The notes under the pieces are model-generated. The model worked only from the letters and a program-made list of their open reading frames with translations. It had not been told where the DNA came from and searched no databases. This document shows, one piece after another, positions 1-8,400 of a stretch of DNA of 64,000 nt. How positions within the stretch are numbered: the first letter of the stretch is position 1; every line of letters begins with the position of its first letter. This DNA is from an uncultured Poribacteria bacterium (lineage in GTDB: Bacteria; Poribacteria; WGA-4E; WGA-3G). The stretch covers positions 998,481-1,062,480 of the forward strand of contig OY282383.1 in the NCBI GenBank assembly GCA_958295855.1, read 5' to 3'. The position numbers were made by a program, and so were the translations under genes.

Positions 1-291
<291 letters not shown>

Positions 292-311
292 CTACTTATA
301 TATTTATTTTG

Positions 312-448
312 AAGTTTGGACAATTCTTGTGCAGCGTTGCTGCGCAGGGCTTTCGCTCCCTCTAAACAAGGGCTTGGAACGCACAGAACAGGACTCCCAT
401 CGGTTTTGGGCGATGCGCGGTGTCTCGCCCGCTATATTGTCCAAACTT
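312..448. repeat. 137-bp element with 13-bp perfect terminal inverted repeats
   Basis: The sequence aagtttggacaat (312-324) recurs as its exact reverse complement attgtccaaactt (436-448). The two arms enclose 111 bp with no convincing gene. Size and ends fit a small non-autonomous mobile element (MITE-like) or a large hairpin. No target-site duplication is obvious, and no second copy was found in the window. Confidence 0.5.
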
Positions 449-462
449 TAGTATTTATTATA

Positions 463-735
463 CTACAAAAACATTTCTTAAGTCAAAAAATGCTTGAAGC
501 GAGACGTTTTCACACGCCTCCTCACTTGTAGGTGTGATAAGAATACCGATTTTGCATTTTCTGCTTTATTTATGACTATAGCACAAAGACGCGTTTTAAG
601 TCAACAAATACTTGAATCGCGGGTATTTTCAGGTATTTTCTGACCTGGGCAGGTGAGAAAAAGCCAATTTTGCTATCATTGTAGCACGGAAACCTGTTTT
701 AGATCAAGAAATATTTTGACTTGAGGCGTTTTAAT
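463..735. repeat. Three degenerate tandem repeats, period about 103-118 bp
   Basis: The core ttaagtcaa or ttagatcaa appears at 478-486, 596-604 and 699-707. Each core is followed by an A-rich stretch, a TTGA and a CG-rich segment ending in TTTT, and preceded by an ACTA/TAGCAC-like stretch. The last copy is truncated at its right side. No reading frame is conserved between copies. What they do is unknown. Confidence 0.45.
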
Positions 736-839
736 ATGTTAAAATTAACAAATATGAACCGAGAAAAAACCGAACAGGAAGGTTGGAAGTCAAATGTGGG
801 TGTTTCTCGTCTGAATGCACGTCGCTTATGGGCGCAGGT

Positions 840-869
840 GGTATTTTCCCCGCTTTGCGGGGTGATACC
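840..869. repeat. Dispersed palindrome, GGTAT-CCCCGC-TTT-GCGGGG-ATACC
   Basis: A perfect hairpin (CCCCGC 848-853, GCGGGG 857-862) is bracketed by GGTAT and ATACC. Close relatives lie at 27199-27232 and 36862-36892, and simpler versions at 29564-29579 and 63853-63867, so this is a dispersed REP-like family. The remainder of 736-980 holds no supportable gene. It includes a second dispersed motif, gcggatttacgcggat, near 887, which recurs near 35359. Confidence 0.6.
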
Positions 870-980
870 CTTTTAGCCGCACATCGCGGATTTACGCGGA
901 TAAGAGAGGTATGTGTGGTTGCTAAGCAAACTTGCAAAGTGACTTAGACTGTCCTAATCTTAGTAGATTCGCTTTTTTTC

Positions 981-1010
981 TTGACAATTGCTGTTTAGGT
1001 AATGTATAAT
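981..1010 (+). promoter_or_regulatory. Sigma-70-type promoter of the crRNA-like RNA
   Basis: TTGACA at 981-986 and TATAAT at 1005-1010 are both consensus hexamers, separated by 18 bp. Transcription would begin near 1017, immediately before the first CRISPR-repeat-like segment at 1019. No open reading frame with a ribosome binding site follows, which fits a non-coding product. Confidence 0.8.
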
Positions 1011-1018
1011 TCTTAAAA

Positions 1019-1131
1019 TCGTAGGTAAAAAGTCTCTTGAGTGCAAGATTGAAAAATTAGGATTTTCGTATGCCACATGTCAACTTAATTTAACATGTTG
1101 GCAAAAAGCCTCTCGATCGCGAGATAAAAAA
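1019..1131 (+). ncRNA. CreA-like mini-CRISPR: pseudo-repeat, 39-nt pseudo-spacer, pseudo-repeat
   Basis: Aligned without gaps to the 37-nt repeat of the array at 11415-13640, 1019-1055 matches 23 of 37 positions and 1095-1131 matches 22 of 37. Each matches 21 of the 27 positions from 10 to 36. The Cas6 stem is kept in both. The array has CTCG/CGAG, the second copy keeps it, and the first has CTTG/CAAG, a compensatory C-G to T-A change. The array handle ATTGAAAC becomes ATTGAAAA in the first copy. The enclosed segment (1056-1094) is 39 nt, typical of this array's 35-44 nt spacers. Its first 16 nt match the start region of the DUF3800 gene. This fits the antitoxin RNA (CreA) of CRISPR-regulated toxin-antitoxin pairs. 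The alignment is seen in the sequence; the function is inferred. Confidence 0.82.
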
Positions 1132-1134
1132 AAT

Positions 1135-1163
1135 TTGACATTCCTCTGAAAATCTGTTATAAT
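1135..1163 (+). promoter_or_regulatory. Promoter of the DUF3800 gene
   Basis: TTGACA (1135-1140) and TATAAT (1158-1163) are perfect consensus elements with 17-bp spacing, giving a start near 1170. So strong a promoter immediately before a protospacer-like site implies that the gene is held down by a repressor bound at its start site. Confidence 0.85.
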
Positions 1164-1169
1164 TAAATT

Positions 1170-1188
1170 GTTATTAGTATTTTAGTAT
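1170..1188 (+). promoter_or_regulatory. Predicted Cascade operator: GTT PAM plus 16-nt partial protospacer
   Basis: GTT at 1170-1172 agrees with the 5'-GTH/GTN PAM reported for type I-D systems. Positions 1173-1188 match nucleotides 1-16 of the pseudo-spacer (1056-1071) except at positions 6 and 12, the bases flipped out of the heteroduplex by type I effectors. Beyond position 16 the match falls to background. PAM-proximal-only pairing is what allows CreA-type RNAs to recruit Cascade for repression without target cleavage. The site overlaps the predicted transcription start. Confidence 0.8.
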
Positions 1189-1220
1189 AAATCAAACTAG
1201 GTAAATGGATCAAAAAGAGA

Positions 1221-1820
1221 ATGCGTAGCAACCCTAAATCAACTGCCGTGAAGCCGAATCGACTTAACCTCTACGTTGACGAATCTGGTCAAGATACGAG
1301 AGGTCTATTGTTCATCGTCGCTGTAGTAGCGGTAGAGAAAAGTGATGAGCTTAGCAGACTTTGTGAATCCTTTGAAAGCACTTCAGGCAAGGGAAAAAAG
1401 AAGTGGGGTGGGGCTCGCAAAGATAAACGGCTGGCTTATTTGCGTGCTGCAATTTCAGGTGCTGCTTCTCTTAAGGCTATCTTGTTTTACAGTGTCTTTC
1501 GTGTAACAACCGATTATGATGAGGCGACAATTGCAGGCATTAAGAAACTAGTTCGCAGGTTGTCTCCTTTCAACTTTAAGGTCTATGTTTATGTTGACGG
1601 ACTGGGAAAAAAGAAATGTAGCAGATATAAGACCTGCTTGCGAAAACGCGGGTACCCCGTAGAAAAGGTGAGCGGAATCAGAAAAGATGAAAACCATCCC
1701 CTCATAAGGTTAGCGGATGCGGTAGCTGGTGCTTCAAGAGATTTGTTAGAACGCGGAGACAGCGAACTTGGAGAAATTTTTTCTCAAGCGAAGGAACGCG
1801 GCACGCTTGTTGAACTTTAA
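1221..1820 (+). CDS. DUF3800 family protein, candidate CRISPR-repressed toxin
   Basis: The 199-residue product has the DUF3800 pattern. An N-terminal strand carries acidic residues (YVDESGQ, D20 and E21). There is an internal YVYVDGLG strand (D126) and a C-terminal RLADAVAGA helix (D166). DUF3800 proteins have a predicted RNase H-like fold and recur near defence genes; their biochemical activity is not established. No signal peptide or membrane segment is seen. The start at ATG 1221 follows only a weak purine-rich ribosome site (aaagaga). The gene has its own strong promoter, overlapped by a protospacer-like site for the upstream crRNA-like RNA. Context therefore suggests a product the cell must keep silent while Cascade is present. 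Toxicity is inference; an accessory defence nuclease is the alternative. Confidence 0.75.
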   Translation: MRSNPKSTAVKPNRLNLYVDESGQDTRGLLFIVAVVAVEKSDELSRLCESFESTSGKGKKKWGGARKDKRLAYLRAAISGAASLKAILFYSVFRVTTDYDEATIAGIKKLVRRLSPFNFKVYVYVDGLGKKKCSRYKTCLRKRGYPVEKVSGIRKDENHPLIRLADAVAGASRDLLERGDSELGEIFSQAKERGTLVEL

Positions 1821-1821
1821 A

Positions 1822-1922
1822 ACAGAAAACCACCCCCGTGAGGGGGTGGGCAACCTATTCTCCCGGCCGGCCGGGGGACAGCTCAACCTATGTAATAGTC
1901 TTCGGCTGCGATTTTACTTCTG
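1822..1922 (+). ncRNA. Structured element, tandem copy 1
   Basis: This 101-nt segment begins CAGAA and ends TTCTG, which can pair as a closing stem. Inside are an 8-bp hairpin with a GTGA (GNRA-type) loop at 1830-1849, an 8-bp hairpin with CCGG at its tip near 1859-1878, and a small CTTCG-containing hairpin near 1897-1909. A second copy follows with matching structure but altered base pairs. It starts right after the DUF3800 stop codon, so it may also act as a 3' element of that transcript. No known RNA family was recognised. Confidence 0.6.
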
Positions 1923-1929
1923 GGATCCG

Positions 1930-2029
1930 ACAGAAAACCACCTTGGTGAGAGGTGGGCAACCTATCCTACCGACCGGTCGGTAGGCAGCTCGGCATACGC
2001 AACAGTCTTCGGCTGCGATTTTACTTCTG
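1930..2029 (+). ncRNA. Structured element, tandem copy 2
   Basis: This copy is 100 nt and lies 7 bp after copy 1. The flanks and linkers are nearly identical (cagaaaacca, gggcaacctat, cttcggctgcgattttacttctg split across the end), while the hairpin arms differ in a compensated way. In the CCGG-tipped stem, several C-G/G-C pairs became A-T/T-A, one T-A became C-G, and one T-G wobble became T-A. The first hairpin changes C-G to T-A and C-G to T-G. The wobble pairs are only valid if the + strand is the RNA. A mobile DNA hairpin element is the main alternative. Confidence 0.6.
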
Positions 2030-2061
2030 CAAGTGAATTGTTTGATAATAGTATACCCTAT

Positions 2062-2073
2062 TTTGTGCACAAA
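2062..2073. promoter_or_regulatory. 12-bp perfect palindrome upstream of the WYL gene
   Basis: TTTGTGCACAAA at 2062-2073 lies about 105 bp before the regulator start. A second inverted repeat, GTCAA-4-TTGAC (2129-2142), is 37 bp before it. Either could be an operator for the adjacent HTH-WYL regulator. The gap 2030-2178 contains no gene, and no clear sigma-70 promoter is seen. Confidence 0.35.
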
Positions 2074-2178
2074 GTCAAGGAATTTTGATCGAATCGGCTG
2101 TTTTTTTGAAAAAAGACCGGATGTTTAGGTCAATTTTTTGACTTTGGCATAAAACGCAAATGTGACTGAAAGGATATT

Positions 2179-3162
2179 ATGTACCGAACGTATCAAATGG
2201 CACGAATCATTGAAGTTGCGTCTCTTATTCACAACGAACCGCGAAAGTGGACGCGCCCTCGGTTAGCAGAACGATTTGAGGTCAATAAGACAACTATCCA
2301 GCGCGATATTAATCTGTTGCGCGAAATGGAGATGAAGATCATCGCGCGTGGTAAACAGGGATATGAGCTGATCTCTGAATTTTTCCTCCCTCCCCTCAAC
2401 CTTAACTTTGAGGAGGCACTCGCGCTCGTCACAGCAACGAGTTATTATAGGGAAACGGAAGGCAGACAGACAATTGAGGTGCTGAATCGTGCAATTCATA
2501 AGGTAACTTCCGCTTTACCGAAAGGGACAAACGAAACCTTAAATCAGATTGTCCCACGGATTGAGGTACCCCATCGACAGATGAGCCAAATTGACGAAAC
2601 GCATCCCTATAAAGAGAGCCTATACCAAGCAATTCGAGAGCGTCGCAGCGTCGCTATAGAATACAATTCCTTTAGTAGCGGCAAGAAGATTCGCCATCGG
2701 CTTTCACCTTATGCGGTGCTGTTTCGCAAACGCGCGTGGTATGTCATCGGCCTGTCCGAAACCTTTAACCGGATTCTGACATTTCGTATCAATCGCATTG
2801 CCTCTCTCTCAATCACGCAGCTTGGCTATACAATTCCTGAAGATTTCTCTGTGCAGAAATACATCGCGAAAAGTTGGGATGTCATGCTTGGGCCCGACAC
2901 GCACGTTGTTATCCTATTTGCGAAACGTATCGCCCCGTTGATTCGGGAGGTGAATTGGCATTCAACGCAGAAAATACAGGAAGTCGCCAAAGGCGGGATT
3001 CGCTTTGAGGTCACGGTCGCGGGCTGGCGCGAAATCGGTTGGTGGGTTTTAAGTTGGGGCGATGATGCGACAGTGATTGAACCCAGAAAATTGCGGGAGT
3101 GGGTCGCGCGGACAGCGCAGAAGATGGTACGGATGTATGCCAAAGCAAAACCGAAAGCCTGA
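2179..3162 (+). CDS. HTH-WYL transcriptional regulator
   Basis: The 327-residue protein has an N-terminal winged helix (RLAERFEVNKTTIQRDINLL, about residues 29-48) typical of the DeoR-like WYL group. A central WYL domain follows (IEYNSFSSGKKIRHRLSPYAV through YVIGLSE), then a C-terminal WCX-like extension. WYL domains are ligand-sensing modules, in several cases binding nucleic acid, and such regulators often accompany type I-D and other CRISPR loci. The start has a good ribosome site (gaaagga). The gene lies 178 bp upstream of cas3 on the same strand. Palindromes upstream (2062-2073) and just past the stop codon (TTTTGTC-TTT-GACAAAA, 3163-3179) are plausible sites for self and cas-operon control. 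Its role as the cas regulator is inferred from position. Confidence 0.85.
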   Translation: MYRTYQMARIIEVASLIHNEPRKWTRPRLAERFEVNKTTIQRDINLLREMEMKIIARGKQGYELISEFFLPPLNLNFEEALALVTATSYYRETEGRQTIEVLNRAIHKVTSALPKGTNETLNQIVPRIEVPHRQMSQIDETHPYKESLYQAIRERRSVAIEYNSFSSGKKIRHRLSPYAVLFRKRAWYVIGLSETFNRILTFRINRIASLSITQLGYTIPEDFSVQKYIAKSWDVMLGPDTHVVILFAKRIAPLIREVNWHSTQKIQEVAKGGIRFEVTVAGWREIGWWVLSWGDDATVIEPRKLREWVARTAQKMVRMYAKAKPKA

Positions 3163-3242
3163 TTTTGTCTTTGACAAAAAGCCCCAAAAGATTTTAACAA
3201 AAAATGAGAATTTTCGCGATTTTTTTTAGATCAGGCGCAGGT

Positions 3243-3268
3243 TTGTGTGACGGGTGATGTGTTATACT
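3243..3268 (+). promoter_or_regulatory. Probable promoter of the cas operon
   Basis: An extended -10 (TG-T-TATACT; hexamer 3263-3268) precedes cas3 by about 70 bp. There is no good -35 (the nearest is a poor ttgtgt), so the promoter probably depends on the extended -10 or on an activator such as the WYL protein. Confidence 0.45.
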
Positions 3269-3340
3269 TAAGTTGATTTGAATTGAGTTTGCGGTTTCGT
3301 CAACGTAACGATAAAATTCTAGATTTTCAGGAGGCTTGAC

Positions 3341-5401
3341 ATGAACCCGATTAAAGTTTTACCTGTTTACTCCCGGCTCTCTCAATCCGAGTCGATTGCA
3401 GGTATTCCTACGGAGATCTCTTTGCGGGAGCATCAGGTGAAAACCTATAATGCGATTCGCGACCCCGAGATTGACGTTGTCTTTAACACGGCAATGACAG
3501 GGGATGGGAAAAGCCTTGCCGCGTACCTCCCGGCATTGGTTGACGGGTGCCCCGTTTTGGCAATGTACCCGACGAATGCGTTAATCCAAGATCAGTTGGA
3601 ACAGATAAGTTCCTACTGTGCCCTGTTCAATCGGAACATCACGCCGGGAGACATGTTCAGTGAGCGTTTATACGAGCTCCGCGCAGAGTTAGAGTTGGGG
3701 AGTCAAGAGCGCGCGATAGCGTTTTTGGGGCAGCAACACGAAATTCTTCTCACGAATCCGGATATTTTCAACCTCATCGCGAATTTCAAGTATATGGGTG
3801 AGCACAAAAATCCCGACCGGCTGCTACAACCTATCGTGGATTCTTACGATGTGTTTCTGTTTGACGAGTTTCATCTCTACGACGTTTCACAGGTTATGGC
3901 GGTGCTGACTGCGATGTTATACATCATAAAACAGACGCGGAAGACACGCCAGCGGAAGAAATTCGTCTTCCTCTCCGCGACACCAAACCCTCTGCTGTTA
4001 GCATGCTTGGAACGCTCGGGCCTCCGATATGAAATCATTGAGGGTGACTATCAGTATGAAGGGGCTGATGCACAAGATTGGGCTCAAATTTGCGCGCCGT
4101 TCGATCTCCATTTTCATGCAGTCGGAAGGCAAACTGAGGCATGGATCCAAAACCACTATCAGGAATTAGCTGAGTGGTTTTCCGAAAATCCCGGTTCACG
4201 GGGAGCGATTATTGTCAATTCGGTTGCGACAGCAAAACGCATCGTCACGTTCCTGAATGAACGTCTAGATTTGCGTGTAGGGGCAAATACCCGGCTGAGC
4301 AACAAGGCCGAAAGGGAATTTGCCTTAAAGAAAAGCGACCTGCTCGTCGGGACATCTACGGTTGATGTAGGTGTCGATTTCAAAATCAACTACCTCGTTT
4401 TTGAGGCACTAGATGCCGGTTCGTGGATCCAACGCCTCGGTCGCCTCGGAAGACACCGGGGATACAAGAGGGAGGGCAAAGAGGTTCCCTTTAACAATTT
4501 CGTCGGCCACTCGCTGCTGCCGAAATACGTGGCTGAGCGGATAGAAGGGGCGGATATGCCAACAGCGGAAATCGATAAGGCCGCGCTCATAGAGATGATG
4601 CGAAACGAGAACGCGGAAAAACGTATTTTTTCGCCTGTCAACGATTTTCGGTACTATCAAAAAAGTTTGGGGTGGATACATCCGGCTCACGTCATTAATA
4701 CGCTGGGGCATCCCCGTTTACGCGATAATTACGCGCCCCTGCGCGAACGGTTGACAGAAACCTACAGTAACATCTTTGAAGTGGATATCCGCGAACGGGT
4801 GAATTGGTATCACGATATCACGCAGAACCAGCCCGCAATCGTTGATACCGCCATCTCTCGGTTTCGCGGAGATACTCCCTTCACTTGTGGTATCCTGGAT
4901 GGAACCGATGGCTACGTTAAGGATTACGATTTACTCTGGGTTCTCAGAAACGCTGAGGCAGAATGGATGAGTAAACAGGATTTCATGCGCGAAATTGAAC
5001 GGCGGACCGATGTTCAATCCCAGAGGTATAGATATGTTGATATCTATCTACGGGTGTTAAAATACCGTTCCGAACCAGAACGCCTGCGAATTTGTCACAG
5101 AGATGCAATCCTGAAAAAATTTGAGAAAAAGGCGTATCGTACGCCGCAGGGGCTTTCAGGTTTTCGGATTGAGGGCCCTTTTCAAGATCTGACGAAGATT
5201 AACCTTTCGATTCGGCGCAAAAAGTTCCTGTGCCTCATCCGCAAGGAACGCGCCGATGAGTTAAGGGTCCGTTTGAGGCTACCGCCGCTTTTTGGTATTT
5301 TCCCCTTAATTGACTCCGAGGGGAACGAACTCAGCGTCGTCTTTTCCAAAGACGCTCTCTTACTATACTCACAGCCCTATATTTGGGCGCAGGAGGAGTA
5401 A
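3341..5401 (+). CDS. cas3: Type I-D Cas3 helicase
   Basis: The 686-residue superfamily 2 helicase unwinds and reels target DNA for interference. Motif I is TGDGKS (residues 53-58), the DEAD-like box is DEFH (175-178), motif III is LSATP (211-215), and motif VI is QRLGRLGR (364-371). It has no HD nuclease domain, as expected for type I-D, where the HD nuclease is on Cas10d. The start has a strong ribosome site (aggagg, 7 bases before ATG). It is the first of five tightly spaced effector genes; its stop codon lies two bases before the cas10d start. The helicase motifs look intact, so interference should still be possible. Confidence 0.92.
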   Translation: MNPIKVLPVYSRLSQSESIAGIPTEISLREHQVKTYNAIRDPEIDVVFNTAMTGDGKSLAAYLPALVDGCPVLAMYPTNALIQDQLEQISSYCALFNRNITPGDMFSERLYELRAELELGSQERAIAFLGQQHEILLTNPDIFNLIANFKYMGEHKNPDRLLQPIVDSYDVFLFDEFHLYDVSQVMAVLTAMLYIIKQTRKTRQRKKFVFLSATPNPLLLACLERSGLRYEIIEGDYQYEGADAQDWAQICAPFDLHFHAVGRQTEAWIQNHYQELAEWFSENPGSRGAIIVNSVATAKRIVTFLNERLDLRVGANTRLSNKAEREFALKKSDLLVGTSTVDVGVDFKINYLVFEALDAGSWIQRLGRLGRHRGYKREGKEVPFNNFVGHSLLPKYVAERIEGADMPTAEIDKAALIEMMRNENAEKRIFSPVNDFRYYQKSLGWIHPAHVINTLGHPRLRDNYAPLRERLTETYSNIFEVDIRERVNWYHDITQNQPAIVDTAISRFRGDTPFTCGILDGTDGYVKDYDLLWVLRNAEAEWMSKQDFMREIERRTDVQSQRYRYVDIYLRVLKYRSEPERLRICHRDAILKKFEKKAYRTPQGLSGFRIEGPFQDLTKINLSIRRKKFLCLIRKERADELRVRLRLPPLFGIFPLIDSEGNELSVVFSKDALLLYSQPYIWAQEE

Positions 5402-5403
5402 GC

Positions 5404-8400
5404 ATGAACGAACAATTGGTTTTGCCGCTAGATAGCGGCGAAGATGAACCAACAGAAATTCCCGGGCCTACTCGGCTTGATCAGTTGATTCCGGTAGATG
5501 GAGGCAGCGAAGATGAACCCGAAGAAACTTCGGCCTACATTGCCTTGCTGAAAGGGGCCATCCCGCCCGATGACGACGTCTTGCAAGACTACGTTGAAAT
5601 CGTGGTGCCCCAGATGCAGAAAGAGTACACCCTGCGGTCTGCGAAAGGGAGTACTGTGCAACAATTCTCGCACAACGCCGACCAGAGCATGCTGGCGCAC
5701 ATCTTCAACGGTCTCTTTCCAACGCTCCAAATTGTGCGGGAATCCGGGGAAGATCTGCGAGAGTTGGATAAACGGCTCTATCTCATCGCCTACACTCTTC
5801 ACGACTTGGATAAATTGGAAGCCATCCAACATCTGAGTGTTGCGGACGATGAAAAAGCTGCCGAGTTATATCGCTACATTGATGATTGGGGGAAGCGTCT
5901 TCGCTTCGATCAATTCTGCCCCGAGTACGACGAGTATCGTGGGGACATCGCTTTTTTAATCTTGAATACGCAAATGAAATATGGAGCGAATCTCTATCTG
6001 CAAGGCTTTGATTTACGGCTTCCGGGCCGCCGCCGTCAATTCCTTAGCGAGATGTGCACTTGTTCAGATCGCATCGCCTATTTTTTACAGAACCCGGCAG
6101 GGTTTTTAGGGAGAGGCGACATCCGGGAATCCTTAACCTACTTAAGCGGTGGGAAGTTTGAGTTCGCATATCACAAGGTTTCCGAAAATCGCGGGATGTT
6201 GACGAACGTCATCAACAACGCCGTGCTTGCGGAGATGCGGGACAATTTCGGTTGGAAACCGTTTCTGTTTTTTCCTACCGGTGTGACGTACCTGCGAAAG
6301 CGGGATTCTGAAGACAAAGTACTTCCTACGGGAGCTGAGACCGCTGAAGTTGTCATTGAGAAACTCAAGGAGTACTGCGCTTCTCGGCTGCAGCAGAATC
6401 TCAACGGGTTTACCCGCGGTGGGAAAGGCTTCAAGTATGCGGATTATTATGAGGCTTTCTTCCAACCTGACGAAATGCTGGATTTAATCCAAAAGGGTTG
6501 TTTTAAGATTCTTCGGCAGGATAAAGCACCTTCGGCAGGCAAACGGTTAGCGAAGCTCCAGCAACTTCAAGAGCAAGAGAAAATACCAGCGGATATTTCG
6601 CTCATTTTTGAGGACGATATCCGCGTAGACCAGTTGGCGGAGTACCTTTTCGAGGTAGAGAAACTCGTTGGAAAATTTGCCGACCGGCAAATCGTTTCAG
6701 ACGAAATCATCACTTACCTCGGAATGGGTGGCTGGCAAACAGCATTTGCCGAAATTCCCCGCCAAGGCGGCGTGCCATTCCCGTGGTACTTCATCGCGGG
6801 TAAATACCTCTTGCAGAATCCAGGGAAAGATCCGAGAGACATGCGGGATTTGTTTGAGGAAATTGCCGCGCATGTTTCCGAGGCGTTTGCCGAGCCTCTT
6901 GACAACCAAACACAATCGGATAGTTTTGCTGTGCTACGGGATTATGTCAAGCAGACGGTTGATATTAACGGGCATCAGAACATCCGCCAAGATTTCCAGA
7001 CAGAACTCGCTCGGTACACCAATACGAAGAAAATTGGGAGGGGTTCCGACAAAGGATGTTCGCTCTGTTCTTCGGCTTTCCAGACACTGGAATCTAGCGA
7101 AACGGACGTGGTTTTCGCACCGCAGGTTTACAGCAACAAGAATCCGATTAATTCGGGACGTGTCAGGCGTGGCATTTGTCGGCTGTGCCAATTGGAAATG
7201 ATGCTCCGCCAGATCTTAATACGCTCCCGGTGGAACCTCATTGGGGCAGGCTATGAGAGTGTGAAAATTAAGTGGCTCTATCTCTACCCGAGTTACTTTT
7301 TCACGCCGGAGACGGCCAAGGTTATCGGTGCAGCCTATCAGAACCTGAAATCCTTGAATTTCTTTGATGTGCGTAAAAGGCTCCACCGAGGCGCAGCCGT
7401 AACGGATTTGATAGAACTTGAGGAATTCATCATTGACACAGAAGTTCCTGCAACTGAGGCGGAAAATCTGCTCAAGATGGATTTCGGCACAAACGACTTG
7501 GCAACGTTCTATTTCTGTGGCATCCCAACGCTGGGCTCGAAACCAACCGACACAGAGTCATGGGCAATGCCGACGTTCCTTGGGGTGCTCTCAACGCTTG
7601 CTTTCAATGCAAAAGTCGTCGTGACTGAATCGCAGGTGCCGCTTTACCACAGCGCGGAGGAGTTTAAGGAGACCGTGGTGCTCAACGCGCCACATCCCTT
7701 TGTCACGCACATTTTGAAAAATGATAGGCTCCGCATTGATGAGGTGGCTGACGGTTTGAAAAAACTTGCCGCAGTCTACGATATCAACATTGATGCCTTC
7801 CGCGATGGTGCTAAACCGCAGTGGCAACATCTCAATGGAGTCGCTGGCAATATTGAGACAGATCCGCTGTACGTATTCCACTATCTTGATGTTCTTCGCC
7901 GCAAGAACAAGTGGGATAGTTTTCCGAAACCCAAAGATGGGGATACATTCATCCCCGAACGTTATTTGCAATTCTACCAAACCCTTGGAGGTGACAAAAT
8001 GAGTCTGATTGAAGGCATTGCAGAACGGTGCTTCAATTTTTACGGGCCAGATTCTTTCAAACCCAACAGTGTTTTGAAAGTAATCGCCCTGGTGGAAGAT
8101 GTCATCATTAACAGTAGAGCCACAATAGCCTCGGTTGACCTCAAATACCAAGCGGCAGGCGAGGTTCACAACCTGATGCAGCGCGTCAGGAGTAACCGGG
8201 CACAAGGATTTAGACGCTTGCGTCCGCCAGAGGAATCCGAGGCTATCCGGGCGTTGGTTGACTATTTCTACCAGGAAGTCTTTATGCGCAATTATGAAGG
8301 GCAAAGAGCTCTCCTGCGCGCCGAGCGAAATCGTCTTAACGCCGGTATCAACGCTTGGTATCAAGTAAACTGGCGAAAATTCCGCAATCAAAAAGATGAG

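Noticed and set aside
736..876. 46-codon frame starting MLKLTNMNREK
   Set aside because: Its end lies inside a dispersed palindrome, it has no ribosome site, and it matches nothing recognisable.
2124..2142. TTTAGG match of the pseudo-spacer start, before the WYL gene
   Set aside because: Only five consecutive positions match and the preceding bases (ATG) are not a suitable PAM.
3204..3216. Second partial match of the pseudo-spacer, near the cas promoter (11 of 13 positions)
   Set aside because: The three bases before it are AAA, not a type I-D PAM, and one mismatch falls at seed position 3. An AT-rich region makes chance similarity likely, so self-regulation of cas genes by this RNA is not claimed.
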